This document shows positions 18,760 through 26,776 of a DNA stretch of 64,000 nucleotides, piece by piece. A model generated the notes under the pieces. It searched no databases. It saw only the letters and a list, made by a program, of their open reading frames with translations, and was not told the DNA's origin. Positions within the stretch are counted from its first letter, which is position 1; each line of letters opens with the position of its first letter. A program made the translations under genes and the position numbers. This DNA is from Thalassospira lucentensis (GTDB taxonomy: Bacteria; Pseudomonadota; Alphaproteobacteria; Rhodospirillales; Thalassospiraceae): positions 248,001 through 312,000 of the forward strand of contig NZ_JAATOV010000001.1 of the NCBI RefSeq assembly GCF_011806425.1, in the 5' to 3' direction.

Positions 18760-19548
18760 ATGCATCGCTTTGCTAAACCCAGTGTCTTTCTGAAAATAAC
18801 CGCGCCAATCCTGCCATGGTTGGTCGGTGCGACGGTCATTTTGATTGCGTCGGGGCTTTATTTTTCCCTGATCGCGTCCCCCGTTGATTATCAGCAGGGC
18901 GCGACCGTTCGTATCATGTATCTGCATGTGCCTGCCGCTTGGATGGGGCTGTTTTGTTATGTCGGGATGGCGCTTTGCGGGGCCATGAGCCTGATCTGGA
19001 AGCACCCGCTTGCCGATATCTGCGCGCGTGCAACCGCCCCGATTGGCGCGACATTTACCGCCCTTTGCCTGATTACCGGATCGCTTTGGGGCGAACCGAT
19101 GTGGGGCACATGGTGGGTATGGGATGCGCGCCTGACATCGATGCTTATCCTGTTGTTCCTGTATCTTGGCTATATCGCGCTTGTGAATGCGTTTGATGAT
19201 CCAGAACGTGGGTCAAAAGCCGGATCGGCACTGGCATTGGTTGGTGCGATCAATGTACCGATTGTCAAATTCTCGGTCGATTGGTGGAATACCTTGCATC
19301 AACCAGCATCGATTGTCCGTGTCGATGGACCGGCTGTTGATCCCAGCATGCAATTGCCGCTGGCTTTGATGATCTTTGGATTTACCGGATACTATTTCGT
19401 CGTTCTGATCCTGCGCGTACGGCTGGAGCTTAATGAGCGCCGTATTCGCGCCCTGCATCTTAGCGGCATGTTTGATGACAATGGCGAAAACAGCACTGCC
19501 GAGACCAAACCTTATGATCCGAGTCACAATGCGGAGGCCAGCCAATGA
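18760..19548 (+). CDS. ccmC: Heme-trafficking membrane protein CcmC
   Basis: Transfers heme to the chaperone CcmE at the periplasmic face; 262 aa, six helices. The tryptophan-rich heme-handling motif is clear (WGTWWVWDARLTSMLI), flanked by conserved His residues in MYLHVPAAWMG and NTLHQPASI. The C-terminal hydrophilic tail is longer than in E. coli. Its last codon overlaps the ccmD start by 4 bp. Confidence 0.96.
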   Translation: MHRFAKPSVFLKITAPILPWLVGATVILIASGLYFSLIASPVDYQQGATVRIMYLHVPAAWMGLFCYVGMALCGAMSLIWKHPLADICARATAPIGATFTALCLITGSLWGEPMWGTWWVWDARLTSMLILLFLYLGYIALVNAFDDPERGSKAGSALALVGAINVPIVKFSVDWWNTLHQPASIVRVDGPAVDPSMQLPLALMIFGFTGYYFVVLILRVRLELNERRIRALHLSGMFDDNGENSTAETKPYDPSHNAEASQ

Positions 19549-19742
19549 CTGAGTTCTTCTCTATGGGCGGCTATGCAAGCTATATATGGCCGAGTTACGG
19601 CATCACAGCACTGGCGATGATTGTTCTTTTGCTGGCGACATTGCGTGGTCTGCGCAACAGCCGCCGCGAACTTGATCAGCTTGAAACGGTGCTGCAGGCA
19701 CGGCGCCCGCGTCGTAATCGCAAAAGCCGCAAAGCCACCTGA
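19545..19742 (+). CDS. ccmD: Heme exporter small protein CcmD
   Basis: Single-span membrane protein of 65 aa that stabilises CcmC-CcmE and helps release holo-CcmE. Seen: FSMGGYASYIWPSYGITALAMIV (the YxW motif followed by the helix) and a basic C-terminus rich in Arg and Lys. It is encoded by a frame overlapping ccmC and ends 14 bp before ccmE. Confidence 0.92.
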   Translation: MTEFFSMGGYASYIWPSYGITALAMIVLLLATLRGLRNSRRELDQLETVLQARRPRRNRKSRKAT

Positions 19743-19756
19743 CCGGAGATAAGAAA

Positions 19757-20245
19757 GTGTCCCTTTCCCGCGCCAAAGCCCGTAAACGCCAACGGATGTA
19801 TATCATCGGCGCCGTGATGATTGCCGTTGCTGGTGCCGCCGCACTTGCATTGACGGCGTTTGAAGATTCTGTTGTCTTCTTCTTTAGCCCGTCAGAAATT
19901 GTCGAAAAATCACCAATCGATCCGGATCAACGTTTACGAATTGGTGGCCTGGTCGAAGAAGGCACGGTGAGCAAACAGCAAGACGGCAAAACGGTTAACT
20001 TCGTCGTAACAGACATGGCAGAATCAATCACAGTTGCCTATGCCGGTATCCTGCCCGACCTATTCCGCGAAGGACAAGGGGTCGTCGCCGAAGGACACAT
20101 GTCACCGAACGGGACGTTTGTGGCATCTGAAGTTTTGGCAAAGCATGATGAAAACTACATGCCGCCAGAGGTTGCAGAATCCCTTAAAAAAAGCGGCCAT
20201 TGGGAAGAAATCGAAGCGAAAAACGCGGAACAAATGCGCAATTAA
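19757..20245 (+). CDS. ccmE: Cytochrome c-type biogenesis heme chaperone CcmE
   Basis: Membrane-anchored periplasmic heme chaperone, 162 aa, start GTG. One N-terminal helix (MYIIGAVMIAVAGAAALALTAF) is followed by the beta-barrel domain with VEEGTVSKQQDGKTVNFVVTD. The covalent heme-binding histidine is His130 in LAKHDENYMPPEV, the same number as in E. coli. Holo-CcmE passes heme to the CcmF/H ligase. A 138-bp gap containing a hairpin separates it from ccmF. Confidence 0.96.
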   Translation: MSLSRAKARKRQRMYIIGAVMIAVAGAAALALTAFEDSVVFFFSPSEIVEKSPIDPDQRLRIGGLVEEGTVSKQQDGKTVNFVVTDMAESITVAYAGILPDLFREGQGVVAEGHMSPNGTFVASEVLAKHDENYMPPEVAESLKKSGHWEEIEAKNAEQMRN

Positions 20246-20320
20246 GCCACATTCTGCCATCATAAAATCCAGCTTCGTGCACAAGGAAAACACCGCATCC
20301 ATCTTCCCGCGTCAAACGGG

Positions 20321-20342
20321 CTCATTGTGGACAGACAATGAG
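20321..20342 (+). repeat. 8-bp inverted repeat in the ccmE-ccmF gap
   Basis: CTCATTGT-GGACAG-ACAATGAG forms a perfect 8-bp stem with a 6-nt loop, 41 bp ahead of the ccmF start codon. There is no U-run after it, so it is not an obvious terminator. It might be an mRNA processing or stability element. Confidence 0.45.
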
Positions 20343-20383
20343 ACGGTGGTTGCAGATCAAATTCGGGGAAGCCTTAACAGCAG

Positions 20384-22510
20384 ATGATTGCAGAGTTCGG
20401 ACATTTTGCCCTGCTTCTGATTCTGGTGGCCGGCTTCAGCCAGGCCCTGCTGTTTAGCCCAATCAGGCTGACAGTCGGCAGAATTGCAGCAGCCCTATCA
20501 TTCGGCCCCAAGACCGCCGCAGCCGTTTCAGGAAATGCTGGAACAGGAACCGTATCCGGTGCTGGTCTTGATGCTGATGAACACCCTGACATGGCTGGTT
20601 CACCGGTAGAGGCATATGCTTTGCCCTCCAACATGATCGCGTTGCCGGTGGTCATTTTGGTGCTGGGGCTCATTGCGCAAGCTGCCTTGATCCAATCCTT
20701 TATCGTCAGTGATTTTAGCCTGCCGATTGTTGCGGGCATCAGCCATTCATCAACGCCGTTGCTGTTTCGTGTGGGCGCTGCCTTTATCACTGATGGCGGG
20801 GCAATGCTGCTGTGGGTGCTGGCAACCGCATTGGCCAACACCGTCTTTGCCCTGCAAGTCTTTCGCCGGTCGTCCCAACCCGACACCAGCGCGATTGTAC
20901 AAAATCAGTTTACCGCCAACGCGCTTTCAATCCTTGGTATTGTCATCACGGTTCTTGCCGTTGTGACCTTGGTCGACGCCGATCCGTTTTTACGCGAAGC
21001 CGTCGCCCCGCTCGATGGGCGGGGCATGAACCCGCAAAGCCAGGATATGTTGCGTATCCTGCGCGAACCGGCTCTTTACCTTGGCTTGGCGGGATTGGCC
21101 GTCATTTTTGCCGTCACCGTTTCCGGCCTTGCCGTGCGCAAGATTGACCGTGGCTTTGCCGAAACGCTGCGCCCTTGGGTCATGGGGGCTTGGCTGCTTC
21201 TTGGTCTTGCTATTGCGATCAATGCCTATCGGTCCTACAGCCAACAGGCATGGGGAACCTGGTGGTATTGGGACACGGCTGAAAACAGTCTGCTGATCCC
21301 GTGGCTTTTGGCGACTGCACTTGTCCATTGCCGTGCGGTTCTTGAAAAGACCGAAACCCTTAAAAGCTGGACGGCATTTTTGGGGATTTCGGCATTCGCG
21401 CTTGGATGGTTTGGCGTTTATCTGACCCAGTCTGATCTTTTAAGCCCACTGCCTAAAATGCTGACGCAAAGCGGCAATAGCACGGCTCTTTTGATTGGCT
21501 TTTGCGTTTTATTTAGTGCCGCCTACTTCCTGTTTTGGCGCCAATCTGACCGCATGGCCGAGCAAAAAGCCTTTGGCTTTGTCTCACGCGAAAGTGGCAT
21601 GTTCGTCAACAGTGTGACCCTATCACTGATGGCGGCTGTCATTCTGATCGGGACAATTTATCCACTGGTTCTGCGCTGGGTTGACGGTGAACACATCACC
21701 GTTGGCGCACCGTTTTATGTCACCACCCTGTTGCCTGCCATTCTTCCGCTGATGTTTATCATGGGCTTTGCCCCGGTTTTACGTTGGCGTCAGGATGAAT
21801 TGTGGTTAATCGGGCGGCGGATGAAACTCGCGGCGATCCTGTCGGCCATCATTATTCTGTTTGTCTCGATCCGCTTTATTGAACTGTCGCCTTTGCCGCT
21901 GATTGGCCTTGGGTTGGCCGGGTGGATATTGACATCCTCGGTCAGTGATCTTTGGGCACGTCTGTGGCACCAACCCGATCACGGCGAAAGCAAATATCGC
22001 AATCTGCAGCTTCTTGGTCCACGCTATATCAGCATGACCCTATCCCATATCGGGCTTGCCATCCTGATCGCTGGTGGATCCGCCAGTGCGGTCTGGGAAG
22101 AACAGGTTGTTCTGTCTGCCCGTGCGGGTCAAAGCATTCAGGTCGGGCCCTATAACCTGCAATATGAAGGCGTGTCCCTTTTGGCGGGCGAAAACTATGC
22201 CACCCGCCAGGCGACCTTTATTCTGTACCGCAATTCTCTGCCCCTCGAAGAACTGTTTCCAGAAATCCGCTATTACCCAATCCGTGGCACGGAAACCCGC
22301 GAGGCCGATATTTTCCACGGCCGCGATGGTGACGTTCATGTATCCGTCGGTGATCGTTCCGAAGATGGCGGACGCATTGTAACCGTGCGCTTTCTGCCAA
22401 TGATGCCGTGGGTTTGGGGCGGTATGATTTTGATGCTGATTGGTGGCAGCGTTAGCATCCTGACGCGTATTTTCCTGCGCATTCGCAAGAACGGAGTTCC
22501 CGCTTCATGA
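20384..22510 (+). CDS. ccmF: Cytochrome c heme lyase subunit CcmF
   Basis: Large polytopic protein, 708 aa, that joins heme to apocytochrome c with CcmH/CcmI. The WWD motif is present as AWGTWWYWDTAENSLLIPWLL. Conserved segments around the heme ligands include FRVGAAFITDGGAMLLWV and the C-terminal SHIGLAILIAGG. About 13-15 hydrophobic segments are visible. Compared with E. coli CcmF there is an extra Gly/Ala-rich loop after the first helix (about residues 40-75). The start ATG at 20384 fits the MIAEFGHFALLL N-terminus of the family. It overlaps ccmG by 4 bp. Confidence 0.96.
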   Translation: MIAEFGHFALLLILVAGFSQALLFSPIRLTVGRIAAALSFGPKTAAAVSGNAGTGTVSGAGLDADEHPDMAGSPVEAYALPSNMIALPVVILVLGLIAQAALIQSFIVSDFSLPIVAGISHSSTPLLFRVGAAFITDGGAMLLWVLATALANTVFALQVFRRSSQPDTSAIVQNQFTANALSILGIVITVLAVVTLVDADPFLREAVAPLDGRGMNPQSQDMLRILREPALYLGLAGLAVIFAVTVSGLAVRKIDRGFAETLRPWVMGAWLLLGLAIAINAYRSYSQQAWGTWWYWDTAENSLLIPWLLATALVHCRAVLEKTETLKSWTAFLGISAFALGWFGVYLTQSDLLSPLPKMLTQSGNSTALLIGFCVLFSAAYFLFWRQSDRMAEQKAFGFVSRESGMFVNSVTLSLMAAVILIGTIYPLVLRWVDGEHITVGAPFYVTTLLPAILPLMFIMGFAPVLRWRQDELWLIGRRMKLAAILSAIIILFVSIRFIELSPLPLIGLGLAGWILTSSVSDLWARLWHQPDHGESKYRNLQLLGPRYISMTLSHIGLAILIAGGSASAVWEEQVVLSARAGQSIQVGPYNLQYEGVSLLAGENYATRQATFILYRNSLPLEELFPEIRYYPIRGTETREADIFHGRDGDVHVSVGDRSEDGGRIVTVRFLPMMPWVWGGMILMLIGGSVSILTRIFLRIRKNGVPAS

Positions 22511-23043
22511 GATTATCGCTTGCTATTATTCCGCTGGTTTTGTTTGCGGCATTGGCCGGGGTTTTCCTGCTCAATATCGACAAGGATTCATCCGTTGTTC
22601 CGTCTGTCTTGATTGACAAACCCGCACCAGATTTCTCGCTCCCGCCACTGCCGGGGGCCGATAAGGGCCTGTCGCGTGCTGATCTGACCAAGGGCGAAGT
22701 TTCCGTTCTCAATGTCTTTGCCAGCTGGTGCATCCCATGCCGTGCGGAACATCCGCTGATCAAGCGCATGTCACGCGAAGCAGGTGTGCCGATCTATGGC
22801 CTGAACTATAAGGAAAAAGACCCACAGGACGGGGTTAAATGGCTCGAAGAGCTTGGCAATCCTTATCAGGCTGTTGGCATGGATTTGTCGGGTCGAACCG
22901 GGATTGATTTTGGGGTATACGGCGTCCCGGAAACCTTCATCATCGATGGTCAGGGCAACATCAAATACAAACATGTCGGCCCCATCAGCACAGAAGTCCT
23001 TGAAAACGTTCTGCTGCCAAAAATCGCGGAGTTAAAAGGATGA
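22507..23043 (+). CDS. ccmG: Thiol:disulfide oxidoreductase CcmG (DsbE)
   Basis: Membrane-anchored periplasmic thioredoxin that keeps apocytochrome c CxxCH cysteines reduced; 178 aa. One N-terminal anchor helix, then the CcmG-type active site FASWCIPCRAEHP with Cys75 and Cys78, and the cis-proline region YGVPETFIIDGQGNI. It overlaps ccmF upstream and ccmH downstream by 4 bp each. Electrons would come from a DsbD-like protein such as the one encoded at 57072. Confidence 0.95.
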   Translation: MRLSLAIIPLVLFAALAGVFLLNIDKDSSVVPSVLIDKPAPDFSLPPLPGADKGLSRADLTKGEVSVLNVFASWCIPCRAEHPLIKRMSREAGVPIYGLNYKEKDPQDGVKWLEELGNPYQAVGMDLSGRTGIDFGVYGVPETFIIDGQGNIKYKHVGPISTEVLENVLLPKIAELKG

Positions 23044-23540
23044 GAAAACCGTTTCTAGCATTCATCTGCCTTATGGGTCTTGCGATGCCCTTGGCGATCA
23101 GCAGTCCGGCCCTTGCGGTTAATCCCGATGAAATGCTGTCCAATCCGGTTCTGGAAGAACGTGCGCGCGACATCAGTCAGGAACTGCGCTGTTTGGTGTG
23201 TCAGAACCAGTCGATTGACGATTCGGATGCGGAACTGGCCCATGACCTGCGTGTTCTCGTGCGTGAACGCCTCGTCGCTGGCGACACCAATGAGGAAGTC
23301 ATCGATTATATCGTTGCCCGGTACGGTGACTATGTGTTGCTGAACCCGCCGCTTAAGCCCGAAACATACGTTTTGTGGGCAAGCCCGATTGTATTGGCAA
23401 TCCTTGCCCTGCTGGCGGTTGCTGCGTTCTATCGCCGCAAGCAACGCGAAGCTGCGGCAAAACCAGATACCCTTTCAAGCGACGAAGAAACCCGCCTGAA
23501 TGAAATTCTGGGTAAATCCGAAAATGGTGGCTCGAAATAA
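23040..23540 (+). CDS. ccmH: Cytochrome c maturation protein CcmH (CycL)
   Basis: Periplasmic thioredoxin-like factor, 166 aa, with signal peptide, the active site QELRCLVCQNQSIDDSDAELA (Cys51 and Cys54), YGDYVLLNPP, and a C-terminal membrane helix (VLWASPIVLAILALLAVAAF). This is the short alphaproteobacterial form (CycL); the TPR part of E. coli CcmH is encoded separately as ccmI downstream. The stop codon TAA overlaps an ATG that opens a 17-codon leader frame before ccmI. Confidence 0.95.
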   Translation: MRKPFLAFICLMGLAMPLAISSPALAVNPDEMLSNPVLEERARDISQELRCLVCQNQSIDDSDAELAHDLRVLVRERLVAGDTNEEVIDYIVARYGDYVLLNPPLKPETYVLWASPIVLAILALLAVAAFYRRKQREAAAKPDTLSSDEETRLNEILGKSENGGSK

Positions 23541-23593
23541 TGCGATTTATACGTATCGCGACACCTAAATTATCGACCGGGGGCGCTTTGTGA
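23540..23593 (+). CDS. Possible 17-codon leader ORF coupling ccmH to ccmI
   Basis: An ATG overlapping the ccmH stop (TAATG) opens MRFIRIATPKLSTGGAL, whose TGA stop overlaps the GTG start of ccmI (GTGA). The arrangement would let ribosomes pass from ccmH to ccmI by re-initiation. The short frame contains a run of five G at about 23579-23583. One extra G would fuse the leader to ccmI, so a sequencing error or real frameshift is an alternative. No family match. Confidence 0.3.
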   Translation: MRFIRIATPKLSTGGAL

Positions 23594-24309
23594 TCTGGCT
23601 TGGTTTAACTGTTCTGGCCTGTATGGTCGCGGTTGCGATCTATTTCAGCATGCCCAAAACAAAAGACCAACCCAACCGATCCGTTGGGCGCGCCGCGATT
23701 GCCGTGGTGCCCGTACTCGCGGCGATCGGGATTTACAGCTTCTTGGGCAACCCGACCCTGCCCGCACAGCCATATGCGGACCGCGATGGCGAACGCAATC
23801 TGGCGGCCGCCGCGGCCGCTGCTGGCAACGTCACCGACCCGAACTACAAAACCGATCAGCAAATCCGCAAATTGCTCAATCAGATCGTGCTGTCCCTCGA
23901 AGTAAACCCACGCAACCTGCAAGGCTGGATCGTTCTGGCGCGTGGATCTTTGCGTTTGGGGAATGTGGATCGCGCAGTCGCCGCCTTTGCGCGTGCATAT
24001 GCCCTTTCGGGGCATAATCCGCTGTTGGCAATTGAATATGCCGACACCCGCATCACATCACAAAATGGCGAAATTGACAGCACGTCACGCGATCTGGTGC
24101 TGCATGCCCTTGGGCAAATGCCAAACCATCTTCTGGCGCGCTACTATTACGGCATGATGCTCAAACAAAATGATAAATCGGCCCAGGCGTTGCGCGTGCT
24201 TCAGGACCTTTATCGTGACATCCCCAAAGACGATCCTTTGGGCAATGCCACCGAAAGCGTGATTAAATCTCTTCAGGAAAACGGCGATCAAAAGGTCGAG
24301 ACGCAATAA
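23590..24309 (+). CDS. ccmI: Cytochrome c maturation TPR protein CcmI
   Basis: Apocytochrome c chaperone of the heme ligation complex, 239 aa. Two hydrophobic segments occur near the N-terminus (residues 2-19 and about 33-52), followed by a periplasmic TPR region with helices such as NLQGWIVLARGSLRLGNVDRAVAAFARAYAL. The start is GTG at 23590, in the position expected for the first helix (MIWLGLTVLACMVAVAIYF). It is the last ccm gene; the next gene is on the opposite strand. Confidence 0.9.
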   Translation: MIWLGLTVLACMVAVAIYFSMPKTKDQPNRSVGRAAIAVVPVLAAIGIYSFLGNPTLPAQPYADRDGERNLAAAAAAAGNVTDPNYKTDQQIRKLLNQIVLSLEVNPRNLQGWIVLARGSLRLGNVDRAVAAFARAYALSGHNPLLAIEYADTRITSQNGEIDSTSRDLVLHALGQMPNHLLARYYYGMMLKQNDKSAQALRVLQDLYRDIPKDDPLGNATESVIKSLQENGDQKVETQ

Positions 24310-24393
24310 GCTTTGATGCGTTTAAGACGCACGAGCTATCTATCAGGATGCGGCATAAAGGCCCACCCATGAGGGCATCGTCCTGAAAGGGTT

Positions 24394-24672
24394 TTACCGC
24401 CCGATCAGATACAAAACACCCAGCAAAATAACGACAATCACGCCCAACGTCCCAACCAGCGCACATAGGCGCAGGACTGGATGAAGTTGCGACAGATCGC
24501 TATCGGGTTTGGTTTGGGGGCTTTCCCCACTGCCGGTGGGGCTGTTGCGCTCTTCAAAGCGACGCAGTGCTTCGTGCGCACTCATCGGCGGCATCGGTAT
24601 CCGATCAAGCACGGTTCCATGATCCGTTTTATTGGAACCGTGGGAACCGTGCTTGTCTGGATTTTCAGGCAT
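24394..24672 (-). CDS. Small tail-anchored membrane protein, function unknown
   Basis: 92-aa protein not recognised as any named family. The first two thirds are hydrophilic, with a short tandem repeat HGSHGSN near residue 9, then MSAHEALRRFEERN and a Ser/Pro-rich linker. The C-terminus is one strong hydrophobic helix (LCALVGTLGVIVVILLGVLYLIGR), so the protein would be anchored in the inner membrane with a cytoplasmic N-terminus. It is encoded 18 bp downstream of the lytic transglycosylase gene on the same strand and may be co-transcribed. At 24609-24652, inside the coding region, GCACGGTTCC faces two direct copies of GGAACCGTG. Confidence 0.6.
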   Translation of the reverse strand: MPENPDKHGSHGSNKTDHGTVLDRIPMPPMSAHEALRRFEERNSPTGSGESPQTKPDSDLSQLHPVLRLCALVGTLGVIVVILLGVLYLIGR

Positions 24673-24690
24673 GATCTAAATGAATGCTGA

Positions 24691-26547
24691 TTAACGCTGC
24701 GCGGTCAGGCCGCGGTCAGCCAAACCATCTTGCGGCTGATATTTTGGCCAATTGCCACTGGCCAGCAAATCAAGTGATGGCGTTTCCTGACCAAACCGCG
24801 AACGATACATCCAGAAATTCGCCATCACACGCTCGACAAACAGTCGGGTTTCACGCGATGGGATGCTCTCGATGAAGTAAAGCGGATCAACATTATCGTT
24901 AAGCGCCTTCTGCCAGCGAATAAGATTACCAATGCCACCGTTATAGGCCGCCATCAGTTCCAAGATGCCGTTATCAACGCCATTCTGCTCAAGCAAATAG
25001 TCAACGTATTTCTGACCAAGCGACAGGTTAACTTCTGGCCGATAAAGCTCAGCACGGTTTTTGCCGCGGAACTGCTGATTGCCAATATAGTTTGCGGTCG
25101 CTGGCATCAGTTGCATCAAACCACGTGCACCAGCATGGCTGCGCGCATCGGCTTTAAACCCGGATTCTTGACGCATGAACGCATAAATCAGGGCACGGTC
25201 AACTTCATAGCCACCTTCTGGTGCCCATGGCGGAACCGGATACAGCGCATTCACGATCACTTCGCCAGTTTTCTGCGCGATATAGCTTCCCAAACGCATG
25301 GTAAGGGATGCGAAGTTTGCGGTATCGGTCAATGCCAACACAGCACGACGCAGCGAGTCATCATTTTCAGCAGCAGCTTTGCGCAATTCACGTTCGGCTT
25401 CATCACGCTGATTGACCTGCAAAAGTGCCAGTGCACGACGGCCATGCGGATCAAGCTTCAGCTTGTTCGCACGGTTTTCGTCAAGCTCAAGGCTATCCCA
25501 GTCAAACGCATCGTCGCGGCCAAGCGCACGCATCGCAAGCAAACCATAAAACGAACGCGGATATTCCGCCGCACGGTTCAACATTTTGTCCGCTTGTTCG
25601 AAACGGCCTGCGGCCAAATCGATACGTGCGGCCCAAAATGCGCCCGCTGTACGGGTCCAGCTTGATGCGTATTTATTGGTGCTCAGATCGACGAAATGTT
25701 TGTGGGCAACATCCATCTTGCCCAAACGCCACGCGGTCAAACCGGCTGTCCAATGCGACTGCGGCAGGTATTTCCCAGACCGCTTTGCGGCTTGTCCGGC
25801 AAATTTCAATGCAAGATCAGGTTTACCGAAATAGTAATACCCCGATGCAATGGACGTACGGGCCTGATCAAGCTCAAAGGAATCAAACAGACGTTTTGCT
25901 TCCTGGCTTTCGATCACCTGCAACGCCCCGGTCGGCCAGCCCGTACGAATACGGTGGCGAATCCGACGCTTAAGCGTTGAAAGCCGCGCACGTTGCTTGG
26001 CCGAAAGGCTTTTGGTCGATTTATGATAATAAGGGCGGATATCTTCGTAGTCGTACCCGGCCCCCGAAACATAACCGCCAACCGGCTTTTTCGGATAGCT
26101 GGCAGTGCCACGGCGGGTCAGCGCAAGTTTATAAATGCGCGGTGCCTGCGGCAGATCGGCATATTTCGCCAGCCAATCTTTAAGTTCCTTGTAACGCGAA
26201 CGATAAGCCGTCGGGTGCAAATAGCGCTGCGCCATAACATGGCCCATCAGGACATCGTCATTCAGGCGCGCAATTAGGCGGTCCGCATCTTTCCAGCGGC
26301 CCTGCTCTTGCACGGCAAAAATCTGTTCGTAAAGTTCTGCGTCACGCTTGGAAAGCGGTTTTGGCAGCGACACCGAAAGCGTATCACCAAAATCAGGGTT
26401 GCTCAGCGACGCTTGTTCCGGCGTGTCAGCGACAGCAGGCATCGGCGCAGTCATGGCAAATGACATGGCGCAGAAAACAGCGGTGATTAGGCCCCGTCGT
26501 AGTGCCGTTTGCACACGCGGTCGGTTTGTTCTTAGTGCTTCGATCAA
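24691..26547 (-). CDS. Soluble lytic murein transglycosylase (SLT family)
   Basis: Periplasmic enzyme cleaving peptidoglycan glycan strands with 1,6-anhydro product formation. About 618 aa: signal peptide (ALRRGLITAVFCAMSFAMTAPMPAVA), a long alpha-superhelical U-domain, then the C-terminal SLT domain with the catalytic Glu in AFMRQESGFKADARSHAG followed by ARGLMQLMPATA and MAAYNGGIGNL. The start is uncertain. TTG at 26547 places the signal peptide about 13 residues in, with GGGGAA upstream; an ATG at 26703 gives an implausible Cys-rich extension. It is the typical stand-alone Slt70-like architecture. Confidence 0.9.
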   Translation of the reverse strand: MIEALRTNRPRVQTALRRGLITAVFCAMSFAMTAPMPAVADTPEQASLSNPDFGDTLSVSLPKPLSKRDAELYEQIFAVQEQGRWKDADRLIARLNDDVLMGHVMAQRYLHPTAYRSRYKELKDWLAKYADLPQAPRIYKLALTRRGTASYPKKPVGGYVSGAGYDYEDIRPYYHKSTKSLSAKQRARLSTLKRRIRHRIRTGWPTGALQVIESQEAKRLFDSFELDQARTSIASGYYYFGKPDLALKFAGQAAKRSGKYLPQSHWTAGLTAWRLGKMDVAHKHFVDLSTNKYASSWTRTAGAFWAARIDLAAGRFEQADKMLNRAAEYPRSFYGLLAMRALGRDDAFDWDSLELDENRANKLKLDPHGRRALALLQVNQRDEAERELRKAAAENDDSLRRAVLALTDTANFASLTMRLGSYIAQKTGEVIVNALYPVPPWAPEGGYEVDRALIYAFMRQESGFKADARSHAGARGLMQLMPATANYIGNQQFRGKNRAELYRPEVNLSLGQKYVDYLLEQNGVDNGILELMAAYNGGIGNLIRWQKALNDNVDPLYFIESIPSRETRLFVERVMANFWMYRSRFGQETPSLDLLASGNWPKYQPQDGLADRGLTAQR

Positions 26548-26776
26548 AACTAGTCTATTCCCCAACGAGGCTGTATCGCAAAGCCACGTATTTATCGCGA
26601 AGCAGTTTGATGTCGCAACCCGTTGCAAGCGATGTTCCCCCGCGCAACGGCGGTTCTTATAACAGGAAACGCCAAAACAGCGAAATGATTTATCCAGAAT
26701 CAATCACTTGGCGTGGCCTCTCGGCCATCAACGGCAAACTGCATATCTCCTATGCACCCCGCCCAAAACTGCATAT

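Noticed and set aside
24609-24652. GCACGGTTCC and paired GGAACCGTG repeats as a regulatory hairpin
   Set aside because: They encode the HGSHGS repeat within the small protein; coding duplication explains them without a regulatory role.
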